NCBI GenBank assembly: GCA_024641335.1
Contig: JAHEDG010000008.1
Location: forward strand, 1-64,000
Direction of reading: 5' to 3'
DNA: 64,000 nt
From: Candidatus Zixiibacteriota bacterium
Lineage (GTDB): Bacteria; Zixibacteria; MSB-5A5; UBA10806
Below are positions 27,461 through 36,656 of this stretch, in pieces. A program made the translations under genes and the position numbers. The notes under the pieces were generated by a model. It had not been told where the DNA came from. It saw only the letters and a program-made list of their open reading frames with translations, and made no database searches. How positions within the stretch are numbered: the first letter of the stretch is position 1; each line of letters begins with the position of its first letter.

Positions 27461-27636
27461 TGGATTACGTCAGGTTTTGATTCGCGGCATATCACGGTTA
27501 CCGGCATTTAATTATCGATAATCGGAGCCGATAATAATAAATAAATCAAGGAACCGAAAGAGCTTATTCTCCGAGCTTAGGATTTCCAGTCGATTTGATG
27601 CTCGCGGTTGAAACAGAATCCAGGGAGGGACAACCG

Positions 27637-28509
27637 ATGATAATTTCTGGAAAATCGTCACCCAAGCCGAGCCTGGTATTCCTGGCAATGATCTGCGCGA
27701 TCGTATGGCAAACGTCCGTCGCCCAGGATTATACCGAAGAGGCCGGAATGGCTAATATCAAGTATCAGGCCGGTCCGGCGACGGTTGAACTGGGCGATAT
27801 CGCCGAGATAACTTTGCCGGAAGGCTACGCTGCAACAGATGCAGACGGCGCGCGGACGATAATGGAAAACATCGAGAATCCAACATCCGGACTGGAATTA
27901 GGCCTGATCGCGCCGGAGGATTTTAGCTGGTTCGTTTTATTCGAGTTCGAGAAGATAGGGTATGTGAAGGATGACGAGAAATCCGATTTGGATTCCAAGG
28001 GTATTCTCCAATCGATCATCGAGCAGACCGAAGAAAGCAATAAGGAACGTAAGAAGAATGGATGGGGAACCCTGACCATAGAGGGGTGGATGATCGAACC
28101 CCGTTATAACACGGAAACCAATAATCTGGAATGGGCTACCCGCGCGGTGGATAATCTCGGGTATTATTCGGTAAATCTCAATACCCGGATTCTGGGACGT
28201 CGGGGAGTAATGTATGTGACTTTAGTCTGCGAACCGGATTCTCTGGAAGGCTTGATGGGACGATACAGCACTCTGATGGATTCATTTTCCTATAAGCCGG
28301 GCAGCAGGTACGGCGAATATGTGCAGGGTGATGAGTTGGCCAAGGTCGGCCTGACGGCTCTTATTTTAGGAGGCGGGGCGGCTGTGGCGGCCAAGACTGG
28401 TCTTTTCAAATGGCTCTGGAAATTGATCGTGGTGGGGATAGCGGCGATTAGCGGTTTTTTCAGGAAGCTGTTCGGGAAAAAGAAATCGCCCCGATTGAAC
28501 GCGAGCTGA
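27637..28509 (+). CDS. DUF2167-family membrane-anchored protein
   Basis: The protein is 290 residues from ATG 27637, which has GGGAGGGA upstream; an in-frame TTG at 27595 is less likely. A signal peptide (LVFLAMICAIVWQTSVAQ) leads into a soluble DUF2167 domain. That domain has ATVELGDIAEITLPEGYA, EDFSWFVLFEFEKIGYV, WMIEPRYNTETNNLEWA and LNTRILGRRGVMYVTLVC. Two C-terminal hydrophobic segments follow (GLTALILGGGAAVAA, LWKLIVVGIAAISGFF) and a basic end. The bulk is probably outside the cytoplasm. The family has no established function. It begins an operon with the gene at 28520, 10 nt away. Confidence 0.85.
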   Translation: MIISGKSSPKPSLVFLAMICAIVWQTSVAQDYTEEAGMANIKYQAGPATVELGDIAEITLPEGYAATDADGARTIMENIENPTSGLELGLIAPEDFSWFVLFEFEKIGYVKDDEKSDLDSKGILQSIIEQTEESNKERKKNGWGTLTIEGWMIEPRYNTETNNLEWATRAVDNLGYYSVNLNTRILGRRGVMYVTLVCEPDSLEGLMGRYSTLMDSFSYKPGSRYGEYVQGDELAKVGLTALILGGGAAVAAKTGLFKWLWKLIVVGIAAISGFFRKLFGKKKSPRLNAS

Positions 28510-28519
28510 CAGGAAATCG

Positions 28520-29668
28520 ATGAGTTACGAGCTATCTTTCTTTCTGGTACTGGTAATTCTATATATCATAGAAACTTTGCGTTCGGTTCCCGCCGACTCG
28601 GTGATTTTCAGTTCTTACCTGGGGAGATGGTTTAAGATAAGATTCCCCGGACGGACGTTCGGGATTCTGAATAGAGGCATTACGGCTGGCAATCCGTTTC
28701 CCCTGTTCGGAATGGTATTTAAGGCCTCTTTCGGATCATTACTAATATCACCTGAAGCTGTAAAACGCGACTTCACATCGTCGAGCGCGTTTTCGGATAA
28801 TCGGAATCAAAACCGAGGTCCGATCAGAATAGATGGAATTGACAGCATAAGAGTTTCGTCAAACACGCTTTTAATCAATGATCGGCCGTTAGCTGATTTT
28901 TTATCTCCGGGGCTTGCCGAGAAAACCGGAGCCCTGCTGAATCGTCTTAGGGCAGAACCGATATCCGGCCGGGAAGATCTGATCACGGATTTTATCAACA
29001 TGACATTCGACAGCCGATCGATATCCTCTGAATTCGCGAGGTTCAGGCACGAGACATTGCTATTAAGGCTGTTTTGCGGAATTCAGTTTATCTCGTTATT
29101 CATGATAGCGCCATACCTGGTTTTCTCTTATGGTTTTTCCGAAGTTATTCTACCCGTTGTTATCACGACTGTTTGCTATTCGATGATGATAGGATTCATT
29201 TACTATTTTACTCATCTGGGGTTATTCGGCCCCGAAGGAATAGGGAGAGCCGGCAGCATATCGGCATTCCTCGTATATCCTCTGGCCTCGATCCGGGCGG
29301 CCGATAATTTATCGTACGACTACCTGACATTTTATAATCCCATGGCTGTCGCTGGGGAGCTATGCCCGAGGAAAACATTTGAAAAACTGGCCGGAGTGAT
29401 GATACGCGAACTTAGATTTCCGGTCAAATCTGGAATCGAAAAGGAAGATTCTTCCGAAAGAGGTATCGAGACTTGGTGGAGTCAGAAGTTGCTTGATATT
29501 ATTGGCTCTTATCTGGAGGGCATAAATATCAATATCGATGATCTGGCCGGTCCGCCGCCAGCTATGGATGATTCGACTCGTTCTTATTGCCCTCGCTGCC
29601 TTCATCAGTACTCTATAGAGGAAGGCGATTGCCCTGACTGCCATGGTGTGTCTTTAAAATCGATATAA
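28520..29668 (+). CDS. Membrane protein with C-terminal zinc ribbon, unknown function
   Basis: A 382-residue protein with an N-terminal hydrophobic helix (LSFFLVLVILYIIETL) and two or three helices near residues 185-235 (LFCGIQFISLFMIAPYLVF, VILPVVITTVCYSMMIGFIY). A C-terminal four-cysteine ribbon reads YCPRCLHQY ... GDCPDCHG. The region between helices contains a conserved-looking IRIDGIDSIRV block. It follows the DUF2167 gene by 10 nt and is probably its partner in the membrane. I recognise no family; the tRNA pair lies just beyond its stop. Confidence 0.6.
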   Translation: MSYELSFFLVLVILYIIETLRSVPADSVIFSSYLGRWFKIRFPGRTFGILNRGITAGNPFPLFGMVFKASFGSLLISPEAVKRDFTSSSAFSDNRNQNRGPIRIDGIDSIRVSSNTLLINDRPLADFLSPGLAEKTGALLNRLRAEPISGREDLITDFINMTFDSRSISSEFARFRHETLLLRLFCGIQFISLFMIAPYLVFSYGFSEVILPVVITTVCYSMMIGFIYYFTHLGLFGPEGIGRAGSISAFLVYPLASIRAADNLSYDYLTFYNPMAVAGELCPRKTFEKLAGVMIRELRFPVKSGIEKEDSSERGIETWWSQKLLDIIGSYLEGININIDDLAGPPPAMDDSTRSYCPRCLHQYSIEEGDCPDCHGVSLKSI

Positions 29669-29673
29669 CAAAA

Positions 29674-29746
<73 letters not shown>

Positions 29747-29770
29747 ATCGACACGTCTATTTACCTAAAA

Positions 29771-29842
29771 TGAGGGTGGATGGGATTGAACCATCGACCA
29801 CCTGCTTAAAAGGCAGATGCTCTACCACTGAGCTACACCCCC
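29771..29842 (-). tRNA. tRNA-Lys (anticodon UUU)
   Basis: A 72-nt cloverleaf has acceptor GGGGGTG pairing with CACCCTC (one G-U), D-arm GCTCAGTGGTAGAGC and anticodon loop CTTTTAA, giving UUU. CCA is not encoded. It lies upstream of the CUU gene on the same strand, so both lysine codons are read from one probable transcript. Confidence 0.95.
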
Positions 29843-29862
29843 GGTATGTCAAGCCAGCCCTA

Positions 29863-29890
29863 ATAATAGATTCCTGCCGCTTTTAGTCAA
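29863..29890 (-). promoter_or_regulatory. Predicted promoter of the two tRNA-Lys genes
   Basis: On the minus strand TTGACT (29890-29885), a 16-nt spacer and TATTAT (29868-29863) end 20 nt before the first tRNA, a typical arrangement for a processed tRNA precursor. Confidence 0.6.
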
Positions 29891-29923
29891 GGAAAAACTA
29901 TCCGGTTTTGACAGGAGAATCGC

Positions 29924-29952
29924 TTGATCGACAGCCAATTGACGGCTAAATT
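29924..29952 (+). promoter_or_regulatory. Candidate promoter placing the Mut7-C mRNA start at its ATG
   Basis: TTGATC at 29924, a 17-nt spacer and TAAATT at 29947-29952 are followed by only six bases (CCGGAT) before the ATG at 29959. No ribosome-binding site exists, so the transcript may be leaderless. Confidence 0.45.
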
Positions 29953-29958
29953 CCGGAT

Positions 29959-30447
29959 ATGAAATTTATCTGCGACGATAACCTGGGCAAGCTCTCCAAA
30001 TATCTCAGAATATTAGGATTCGACACCTGTTTTAGGGAGCCGCTGGACGATAGCGCGCTTTTGCGGATAGCCTCCGAGGAGGAGAGACTAATCTTGACCA
30101 GAGACAATAAGCTGGCGGCGCGTACAGTACCCTTCGGTATCATGGTTATCTGCGGCGATAATCCGCTGGATCAGCTGACCGGAGCGATATCATCCCTCGA
30201 CCTTTCGATCGATCCGGAGCTGTTATTCGCCCGATGTTCTCGATGCAACAGCCGGTGCAAAACAGCTGATAAATCCGAAATTCAGGACAAGGTCTTTCCG
30301 TATATTTTGAAGACCCATGAGATTATAAAAAAATGCCCGGATTGCGGCAGATACTACTGGAAAGGCTCTCACTATAAAGCATTGCTTATTAAATTGCGAA
30401 AGGCGATACCCTCAGGGAACCTGGCGGGAAACTGGCCGGACCCGTGA
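29959..30447 (+). CDS. Mut7-C RNase-domain protein with zinc ribbon
   Basis: This 162-residue cytoplasmic protein begins with a PIN-like fold: FICDDNLGKLSKYLRILGFD, then RLILTRDNKLAAR. The conserved acidic residues (Asp6/Asp7, and Asp in TRD) match the predicted nuclease site of the Mut7-C family. The C-terminal half carries CSRCNSRC and CPDCGRYYWKGSH, a zinc ribbon with the family's WxGSH end. Mut7-C proteins are thought to be RNases; substrates are not known. It starts without a ribosome-binding site and is convergent with the GH57 gene. Confidence 0.82.
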   Translation: MKFICDDNLGKLSKYLRILGFDTCFREPLDDSALLRIASEEERLILTRDNKLAARTVPFGIMVICGDNPLDQLTGAISSLDLSIDPELLFARCSRCNSRCKTADKSEIQDKVFPYILKTHEIIKKCPDCGRYYWKGSHYKALLIKLRKAIPSGNLAGNWPDP

Positions 30448-30452
30448 AGTAG

Positions 30453-32582
30453 TTAGATTTTATTTATTTTAACGAAAATCGTCAGATCGGCTGTTTTTCC
30501 CGGTTGAAGGTCCAGCAGGATAACCGGCATAACTGTGGACTGTTGATAATTCCTTTCGAAACCTCCTTCTGAAAGGCTGATAGTTTCGACGGGGAATCTC
30601 CACCAGGCGAGTTTCCGGTCGGTATTGAGTATAATATCGTATTTCAAGGCCTCATCACGCAAACCTATGGTGTCGGAATCGTCGGTAACGCCAACAGAGA
30701 CCATATTCGACGGCGATAGTTTTTCTCCGTTTTGATGGTAATAACGGTCGGGAGCGTCACCTGCCAGAAGAGACCACGCGGTTTCGATTCCTAAGATCGA
30801 TTGCAGTCGGGCAGAAGATCTGTTCTCAACCCGGTAGGAGACCTCGAACCCGGATTCTTCTGGTTTTAGAATGATTTTTTTACGGAGAAGCACATCGGCC
30901 CAGATATTATTAATCCAGACATGCCCATCCCTGGCCATGATAACGGCAGCGGAATTATCATTTTTATCCAGTTCGGCGCCGAACGGCTGATTGACGAAAT
31001 CGCCACGTTCCGAGTAATCGCCTCCGGCGAACCTTTCCGGGGAGATATCGGTATCGAAGAAATGATCGAGGAAACTAACTCGGCGGTACCAGTCATAGAT
31101 CAGGTATTTTTCCAGCCCCGCTTCTTTTGTTTCGAGACGGTCATGTATGGAGCCTTTGGCATAGCCGTCAGGTTGGCCGGCGGCAGTGAGTTTATCGTGG
31201 TATCCCTCTTTGCGCCGGGTCATGGTATCGACCAGGTTCATCGAAGCCGGCTTGTAATCGAGTTCGAACAGGGACCCGCCGTAGAATGGGGCAACATAGA
31301 GATTCAGGAAAGAGTTTTTGAGGATAATTTCTTCCTTGCCGTCAATATCATAGTCGAACACGTCATATTCGAGAAAGTTTTTTTCTTTGGCGCTTTCCAG
31401 GACAGATTCGGAGGCGATGAATCTGGAATAGGTGGCGTGCCTTAAGTGATTCAGGTAAAGTCCGCCGAATACCCCGTGCCAATAGGGGCAATTGCATTGC
31501 CCCTGCCATTTGAGATCTATTGCTTTGGAAAGTTGTTCGTTTTCGAGTTTCTTTTCCTCGGCCGCCTGTCTGATCTGATAGGTGAGATAGATCATTCTTT
31601 TATGCAGATTATTAGATTCGGAATACTTGGACATGAAATTGCGCCAGAAACCGCCTCGGACCAGGTAGCCGTAACGGTCCCAGAGTTTTTCTGTTTTGAA
31701 TTTCTCTTCCATCTCCTCGTATTCGGAGAAACCGTCAGCCGGCAAGGACCATTGCCCCATTTCGGCGTATGAGGAAGTAGGCAGATAAACCCGCCCCAGT
31801 GGAGGAACCTCTTCGATGGCCTCGTTGAAGAAAACCGGTTTGATCCAGCCGAGATTCTGGGTAAGGAGATGGAAAAACCTTTGCAGCCAACGTTCGTTGT
31901 AGCAGGTATTGAAAGTACCCGGCCAGGCTCCGAATTTCTCGCCGTCGTCGGCGTAGACGACTACGATATCCCCATGGCCGTCATAGAGTTTTTTCAAGAA
32001 ATCGATAGTCTCCTGGGGATCTTTGAAGGGGATGCTGTATCTTAGAAACTTGCTGATCGGGAAAACATAGACAGGAAGCCCCTCGTCTTCGGTAATATAG
32101 TATCCTAAGAGGTCTTCGTCTTTAAGTCCGGCCCAGCGGAAATGGGTATCGTCGAGCAGGGTGAAGTCCATTCCGGTACGGGCCATAAGCGACGGTAGAC
32201 CCGGCTCCCAGATTCTTTCGGCGGTCCACATCCCTTTGGGTACGACTCCGAATTTATTCTCGATATAATTGGACATTTTGACAATCTGTCCGATCTGGTC
32301 TTCCTGGGGAATGACGCTTAGGATGGGCTCATAGAAACCGCCTCCGAGGATTTCGGTTTGTCCGTTATCGACTAATTTTTTTAGAAGATCGAACCATTCG
32401 GGTTTATGTTCCTCTATCCAGAGGTATAGCGGGCCGGTGGTATGCAGGGAGAATTTCAGCGCCGGGTGATTAGCGATAGTCTCCAGGAAAGGGAGATAGC
32501 ATTTTTCATAAGCGTCATTGAAGACCCAGTCGAAATTGCCGACCGGCTGATGAATATGAACGCCGAAAGCGAGTCTGATCAT
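30453..32582 (-). CDS. GH57 alpha-amylase / 4-alpha-glucanotransferase
   Basis: A 709-residue cytoplasmic glycoside hydrolase of family 57 acts on alpha-1,4-glucans. The N-terminal barrel has HIHQPVGNF (motif 1), GGGFYEPIL (motif 2), the nucleophile Glu122 in GMWTAERIWEP, and the acid/base Asp213 in VVYADDGEKFG. The central helical part and C-terminal beta domain match DUF1925 and DUF1926, as in the Thermococcus-type 4-alpha-glucanotransferase, including the full length. It probably works in glycogen or maltodextrin metabolism. It lies 105 nt downstream of hprK and could be read from the same transcript or its own promoter. Confidence 0.92.
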   Translation of the reverse strand: MIRLAFGVHIHQPVGNFDWVFNDAYEKCYLPFLETIANHPALKFSLHTTGPLYLWIEEHKPEWFDLLKKLVDNGQTEILGGGFYEPILSVIPQEDQIGQIVKMSNYIENKFGVVPKGMWTAERIWEPGLPSLMARTGMDFTLLDDTHFRWAGLKDEDLLGYYITEDEGLPVYVFPISKFLRYSIPFKDPQETIDFLKKLYDGHGDIVVVYADDGEKFGAWPGTFNTCYNERWLQRFFHLLTQNLGWIKPVFFNEAIEEVPPLGRVYLPTSSYAEMGQWSLPADGFSEYEEMEEKFKTEKLWDRYGYLVRGGFWRNFMSKYSESNNLHKRMIYLTYQIRQAAEEKKLENEQLSKAIDLKWQGQCNCPYWHGVFGGLYLNHLRHATYSRFIASESVLESAKEKNFLEYDVFDYDIDGKEEIILKNSFLNLYVAPFYGGSLFELDYKPASMNLVDTMTRRKEGYHDKLTAAGQPDGYAKGSIHDRLETKEAGLEKYLIYDWYRRVSFLDHFFDTDISPERFAGGDYSERGDFVNQPFGAELDKNDNSAAVIMARDGHVWINNIWADVLLRKKIILKPEESGFEVSYRVENRSSARLQSILGIETAWSLLAGDAPDRYYHQNGEKLSPSNMVSVGVTDDSDTIGLRDEALKYDIILNTDRKLAWWRFPVETISLSEGGFERNYQQSTVMPVILLDLQPGKTADLTIFVKINKI

Positions 32583-32687
32583 ATAGAATTAGGAAAACAG
32601 TCCTTAGATTTTCCCCTCCCTGAAAATTTCATTAGCCCTTGACCTTTGGCAAAGAAACATTAAGCGTCATCATGCCGGCCGCCATTA

Positions 32688-33653
32688 TTATTCCATATCG
32701 GCTTCAAGATAATTAAGTGTCGTATTTCGCCTGGCGATATCATCGGAGAGCTTTCGTATGAATCTCTGGGCGGTATTCTCGCCATAGACCTTGAGCATGT
32801 GATTCATACTGATAACTTCGGATATTACTGTGATATTCTTGCCGGGCGACACTGGAATGACTACGTACGGAATTTCCACACCTAGGATGGACGTGCGGTT
32901 ATCGTCGATACCCAGCCGGTCGTACTCTTTGCCTTCCTCCCAGCGTTCCAGCCTCACCTCGACCTCGATCCTTTTCTGGACCCGGATCGCCCTGATTCCG
33001 AAGAGTTTTTCGATATCGATAATCCCTATTCCGCGAACTTCCATGTGATGTCCCAGTTTTTCATCGGGTTGACCGACAATGACCTCGGGGGCCTTTTTGG
33101 TGATTTTGACCACATCATCGGCAACCAGTCGGTGTCCTCTCTCTACCAGGTCGAGGGCGCATTCGGATTTTCCGATGCCTGATTTGCCGGTATAGAGAAG
33201 CCCGACGCCGTAAACGTCAATCAGGGAGCCGTGAATGGTGGTTTGGGGGGCGAATATGTTATGGAGATAGGCCGAGACTCTGGTGATGAATTCCAGCGTG
33301 CTGAGATTGGTTTGCAGGACGGCTGTTTGATTTTTTCTGGCATACTCGAGGAACTTAGCCGGCGGCAGGAGCCCTTTGGTGATAATCATAAGGGGCATCT
33401 CAAAAGAAAAGAACCTGGAAAAGCAATCATCCAACTGGACATCATCCAGGCTGTTCAGATAGGAGATTTCGGTTTGTCCGAAAACCTGCGTTCTCTTATG
33501 AGCGAATCTATCGGTATATCCGGCTAAGGCCAGGCCGGGCCGATGAATCTGGCTGTTGTTGAGTTCTTTATCGTACCCGACCCCATCCAGCAGCGGAAAC
33601 AGCTCGAGGAAATCCCGTCTGTCCGCCAGCAATTTTCCGACAGTAAGTTTCAC
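32688..33653 (-). CDS. hprK: HPr kinase/phosphorylase
   Basis: HprK phosphorylates HPr on serine and reverses the reaction, sensing carbon state. The N-terminal domain (residues 1-130) is followed by the kinase domain with Walker A GKSGIGKSECALDLV (about 155-169) and VADDVV. The C-terminal signature has EVEVRLERWEEGKEYDRLG, and a later strand region reads PVSPGKNITVI. Length 321 is normal. The start is GTG, 9 nt after the hpf stop. No PTS gene is in the window, and in many non-Firmicutes the HprK/HPr pair is regulatory. Confidence 0.95.
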   Translation of the reverse strand: MKLTVGKLLADRRDFLELFPLLDGVGYDKELNNSQIHRPGLALAGYTDRFAHKRTQVFGQTEISYLNSLDDVQLDDCFSRFFSFEMPLMIITKGLLPPAKFLEYARKNQTAVLQTNLSTLEFITRVSAYLHNIFAPQTTIHGSLIDVYGVGLLYTGKSGIGKSECALDLVERGHRLVADDVVKITKKAPEVIVGQPDEKLGHHMEVRGIGIIDIEKLFGIRAIRVQKRIEVEVRLERWEEGKEYDRLGIDDNRTSILGVEIPYVVIPVSPGKNITVISEVISMNHMLKVYGENTAQRFIRKLSDDIARRNTTLNYLEADME

Positions 33654-33662
33654 AGGTATAAG

Positions 33663-34025
33663 CTACTCCATCTCATCTTCACCGACGTTATCCTCGTCGG
33701 CTGCCGGTCTCTTTTTGGGCGGTGATTTCTTGACCCCTTTTTTATCTTTGAGCCTGGATTTGTACTTTTTAATCTGGCTTTCCATTTTGGCGATGACCTG
33801 TTCTATGGCCACATACATATCAAACGCTTTGGCTTTCGAAGTCAGCATAGTGCCGTAGACCTTAACAGTCAGTTCGGCAATCTGACGAGATTTTTCGACC
33901 GACATGGTCAGATGACAATCGATGATATGATCGTAATATTTCTCAAGCCTTTTTATTTCGTTTTCGGCGAATGTTTTCAGGTTGTCGGAAAGCTCGAAAT
34001 GTCTGGCTGTAGTTCTAATTTCCAT
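33663..34025 (-). CDS. hpf: Ribosome hibernation promoting factor (short form)
   Basis: This 120-residue HPF/YfiA-family protein binds the 30S decoding region and silences ribosomes in starved cells. The features are the conserved beta-alpha-beta fold IRTTARHFELSDNLKTFAEN, DMYVAIEQVIAKMESQIKKY and a charged low-complexity C-terminal tail (residues 98-120, Lys then Glu/Asp). It lacks the long-form dimerisation domain. AAGGGA lies before the ATG. It lies between glpX and hprK with gaps of 19 and 9 nt. Confidence 0.93.
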   Translation of the reverse strand: MEIRTTARHFELSDNLKTFAENEIKRLEKYYDHIIDCHLTMSVEKSRQIAELTVKVYGTMLTSKAKAFDMYVAIEQVIAKMESQIKKYKSRLKDKKGVKKSPPKKRPAADEDNVGEDEME

Positions 34026-34044
34026 TTAATCATCCCTTCGAATT

Positions 34045-35004
34045 TTAATGATAATCGGGGTCTTTGGCAAAGTGATGTTCGGTGGAAATGAATCTGATGG
34101 TTCCCGATTTTGATCTCATTACGATTGAATGAGTGAACGCGCCGGTTCCGGTGTATCTTACGCCTCTGAGCATATCGCCGTCGGTAACACCTGTAGCGGC
34201 GAGCATAATATTTTCTCCTTTGGCCAGATCCTCCGTTTTAAAAACCGTGTTAAGATCTTCGACTCCCATACGTTTGGCTCTTTCGGCTTCTCCGCTGTTG
34301 CGGGGAACAAGCCGTCCGTGGATAGCCCCTCCGAGGCATCTAAGGGCCGCGGCGGCCAGTACTCCCTCCGGGGCTCCTCCGATACCCATGAGGACATCGA
34401 TTCCGGTACCTGGAATTGCTGTGGCCATAGCGGCCGAAACATCGCCGTCCATGATCAGCCTGATCCTCGCTCCGGTTTTTCTGACCCTTTTGATGAGGTC
34501 TTCGTGCCGTTCCCTATCCAGTACGACGACGGTCAGGTCCGAGATTTCGAATCCTTTGGCTTCGGCGATTTTAGCCAGGTTTTCCTCGGGAGAAGCGTTG
34601 AGATCAATAACCTCGGCGGCATCGGGGCCGACGGCTAATTTTTCCATATAGGTATCGGGAGCGTGCAGAAACATGCCGCTTTCGGCGGCGGCCAGCACAC
34701 TGATAGCGTTGCTGCGGCCGTAAGCCACCGAGTTGGTACATTCCAGCGGATCGAGCGCGATATCGACTTTGAGGTTCCCCCCCTTGCCGACCTTTTCCCC
34801 TATGTAAAGCATCGGCGCTTCATCCCGTTCTCCTTCGCCGATCACCACCACGCCGTCTATATCAACCGAGTTAAAAACTTTTCGCATGGCTTCGACGGCG
34901 GCGCCATCCGCGGCATTTGAATCTCCCCTTCCCATCCACCGGGCGCAGGCCAAGGCGGCTGCTTCGGTAACCCTTACGAATTCCAAGGCCAGATTTTTAT
35001 CCAA
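34045..35004 (-). CDS. glpX: Fructose-1,6-bisphosphatase class II
   Basis: The enzyme removes the 1-phosphate of fructose-1,6-bisphosphate in gluconeogenesis and is metal dependent. Hallmarks are GEGERDEAPMLYIGEKVG (about residues 57-74), ALDPLECTNSVAYGRSNA, the Asp in LIMDGDVSAAMATA and GIGGAPEGVLAAAALRCLGG. At 319 residues it has normal length. The start is TTG with GGGGTG upstream. It is the first gene of a close run with hpf and hprK and sits 225 nt after rpoN. Confidence 0.95.
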   Translation of the reverse strand: MDKNLALEFVRVTEAAALACARWMGRGDSNAADGAAVEAMRKVFNSVDIDGVVVIGEGERDEAPMLYIGEKVGKGGNLKVDIALDPLECTNSVAYGRSNAISVLAAAESGMFLHAPDTYMEKLAVGPDAAEVIDLNASPEENLAKIAEAKGFEISDLTVVVLDRERHEDLIKRVRKTGARIRLIMDGDVSAAMATAIPGTGIDVLMGIGGAPEGVLAAAALRCLGGAIHGRLVPRNSGEAERAKRMGVEDLNTVFKTEDLAKGENIMLAATGVTDGDMLRGVRYTGTGAFTHSIVMRSKSGTIRFISTEHHFAKDPDYH

Positions 35005-35229
35005 ATTTCACCCCGCTGATCTTGATTAAGGCATAAATATCCGAAAATAACAACCGGTTTTGAGTCGCTGGGAGCAGGAAAGATTTTTGGTCTGGTTGAC
35101 TCATATTCTATAGCGATAATTTACCAGAGGAAACGGATGTAGGCAAGGTATTTTATCCCGATTCGATATTGGCCGCTATAAGCTGTTTTATAGATTAACC
35201 TTAGTGACAAGAGGGAGAGTCCCGAAAAA

Positions 35230-36642
35230 TCAGGAGGTTTGTTTGCGGAATCTGGCCGCTTTTATACCCAATTCCTCGCGGTACTTGGTAACAGTGCGGC
35301 GGGCAAGTTTTATGCCTTCTTTTTTGAGTATATTGGCGATCTCCTGATCGGAAAGCGGCATGGCCGGGTTTTCTTTGGAAACTCTCTCCTGGATCATATT
35401 TTTGACCACCCTTTTGGAAAGGTTGTCGCCTTCGGTAGTCGATACTCCGGTATTGAAAAAGTATTTTATCTCGAAAACGCCGAGGGGAGTCTGTACATAT
35501 TTCCCGCTGGCCACCCTGGATATGGTGGCCACATTCATACCGACCTTATCGGCGATCTGTTCCATGGTCAATGGTTTCAAGTGGTCCTCGCCATGTTCGA
35601 AGAACTCTATTTGCTCTTCGACAATAGCCTCCATGACTCTGATCATGGTGCTGCGGCGCTGGTTGATGGCGTTAATCAGCCATCGGGCCTGTTCCAGTTT
35701 TTCCCTGATATAATTTTTGGTGGTTTCGGGCGTCTTATTCCCCCGCTTGATAAGAGAGCGATAAGCCTGGTTGATTCTAAGACGGGGCAGGTTTTTATCA
35801 TTATGGAATACCAGGAATTCGTTGTCGATTTTTTCGACTACCAGGTCCGGCACGACAGCGGAGGCGGCTATGATGAATCGTCCCTGGGCAGGTTTCGGCG
35901 ACAGCCCCTTTATGATATCCAGAGCGGCTTGAATTCTCTCTGGGATGGTATTAGTCATTTTGGCCAATTGGGTAACGCTTTTTTTATCCAGAACATAAAG
36001 GTGTTTATCAACCAGTTCCCAGACAAGAGAATCGTTGAGCCCCTGTTCTTCGAGTTGAGCCAGGATGCATTCTCTAAGATCCCTGGATCCGACACCCGGG
36101 GGATCGAATTTTCTTATAATGTTTAGAGTCCTCTGAACCAGTTCCGGGTCCTTTTGCAGTTCCTGGGCAATGATATTTACCTCATGTCTAAGAAACCCTG
36201 ATTCGTCTATATTGCCGATGATATAGGAGCCTATTTCGATCTCTTCTTCGGTTAGTCGGGCAAAACCGAGTTGTTCGAATAGATGATCATAGAGTGTTTT
36301 TTCGGCGGTTTGGCCGGATTCGGCTCTTTCTTCGCTGGATTCGGAGAAATCGCGGTATGATCCGCCCCACTCGTTATCCTCGCCTAAAAACTCCTGCCAG
36401 TCGATTTTATTATTAAGAGTCTCATCATCTTTGCGTCTTGGTTCCGGCATATCAGGAGGAGTAATTTCCTCTGGTTGTTCCTCAACCTCTTCCAGAAGCG
36501 GGTTTTCGGCCAGATTCTGCCTTAGGACCTGCTCCAATGTCAGAATAGGCTCCATCAGGAGTTTCAGGGATTGGATAAGGTCGGGCCTGACCGAAAGTTC
36601 GGTCCGGAGCGACGTGATTTGAGACATCTTGATATTAGCCAT
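35230..36642 (-). CDS. rpoN: RNA polymerase sigma-54 factor
   Basis: Sigma-54 directs RNA polymerase to -24/-12 promoters and needs enhancer-binding ATPases. The glutamine/leucine-rich region I is at the N-terminus (SLRTELSVRPDLIQSLKLL). An acidic region II is at about 55-105. The core-binding region follows. A helix-turn-helix (MEQIADKVGMNVATISRVAS) and the RpoN box ARRTVTKYREELGI lie near the end. At 470 residues it is complete. GAGGT lies before the ATG. It occupies the usual position downstream of lptB, as in many Gram-negatives. Its leader contains a long hairpin (36657-36708). Confidence 0.97.
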   Translation of the reverse strand: MANIKMSQITSLRTELSVRPDLIQSLKLLMEPILTLEQVLRQNLAENPLLEEVEEQPEEITPPDMPEPRRKDDETLNNKIDWQEFLGEDNEWGGSYRDFSESSEERAESGQTAEKTLYDHLFEQLGFARLTEEEIEIGSYIIGNIDESGFLRHEVNIIAQELQKDPELVQRTLNIIRKFDPPGVGSRDLRECILAQLEEQGLNDSLVWELVDKHLYVLDKKSVTQLAKMTNTIPERIQAALDIIKGLSPKPAQGRFIIAASAVVPDLVVEKIDNEFLVFHNDKNLPRLRINQAYRSLIKRGNKTPETTKNYIREKLEQARWLINAINQRRSTMIRVMEAIVEEQIEFFEHGEDHLKPLTMEQIADKVGMNVATISRVASGKYVQTPLGVFEIKYFFNTGVSTTEGDNLSKRVVKNMIQERVSKENPAMPLSDQEIANILKKEGIKLARRTVTKYREELGIKAARFRKQTS

Positions 36643-36656
36643 TAACTTACCTCATT

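Noticed and set aside
35239-36126. 295-codon plus-strand ORF
   Set aside because: It is a shadow of rpoN on the opposite strand; rpoN has all family motifs.
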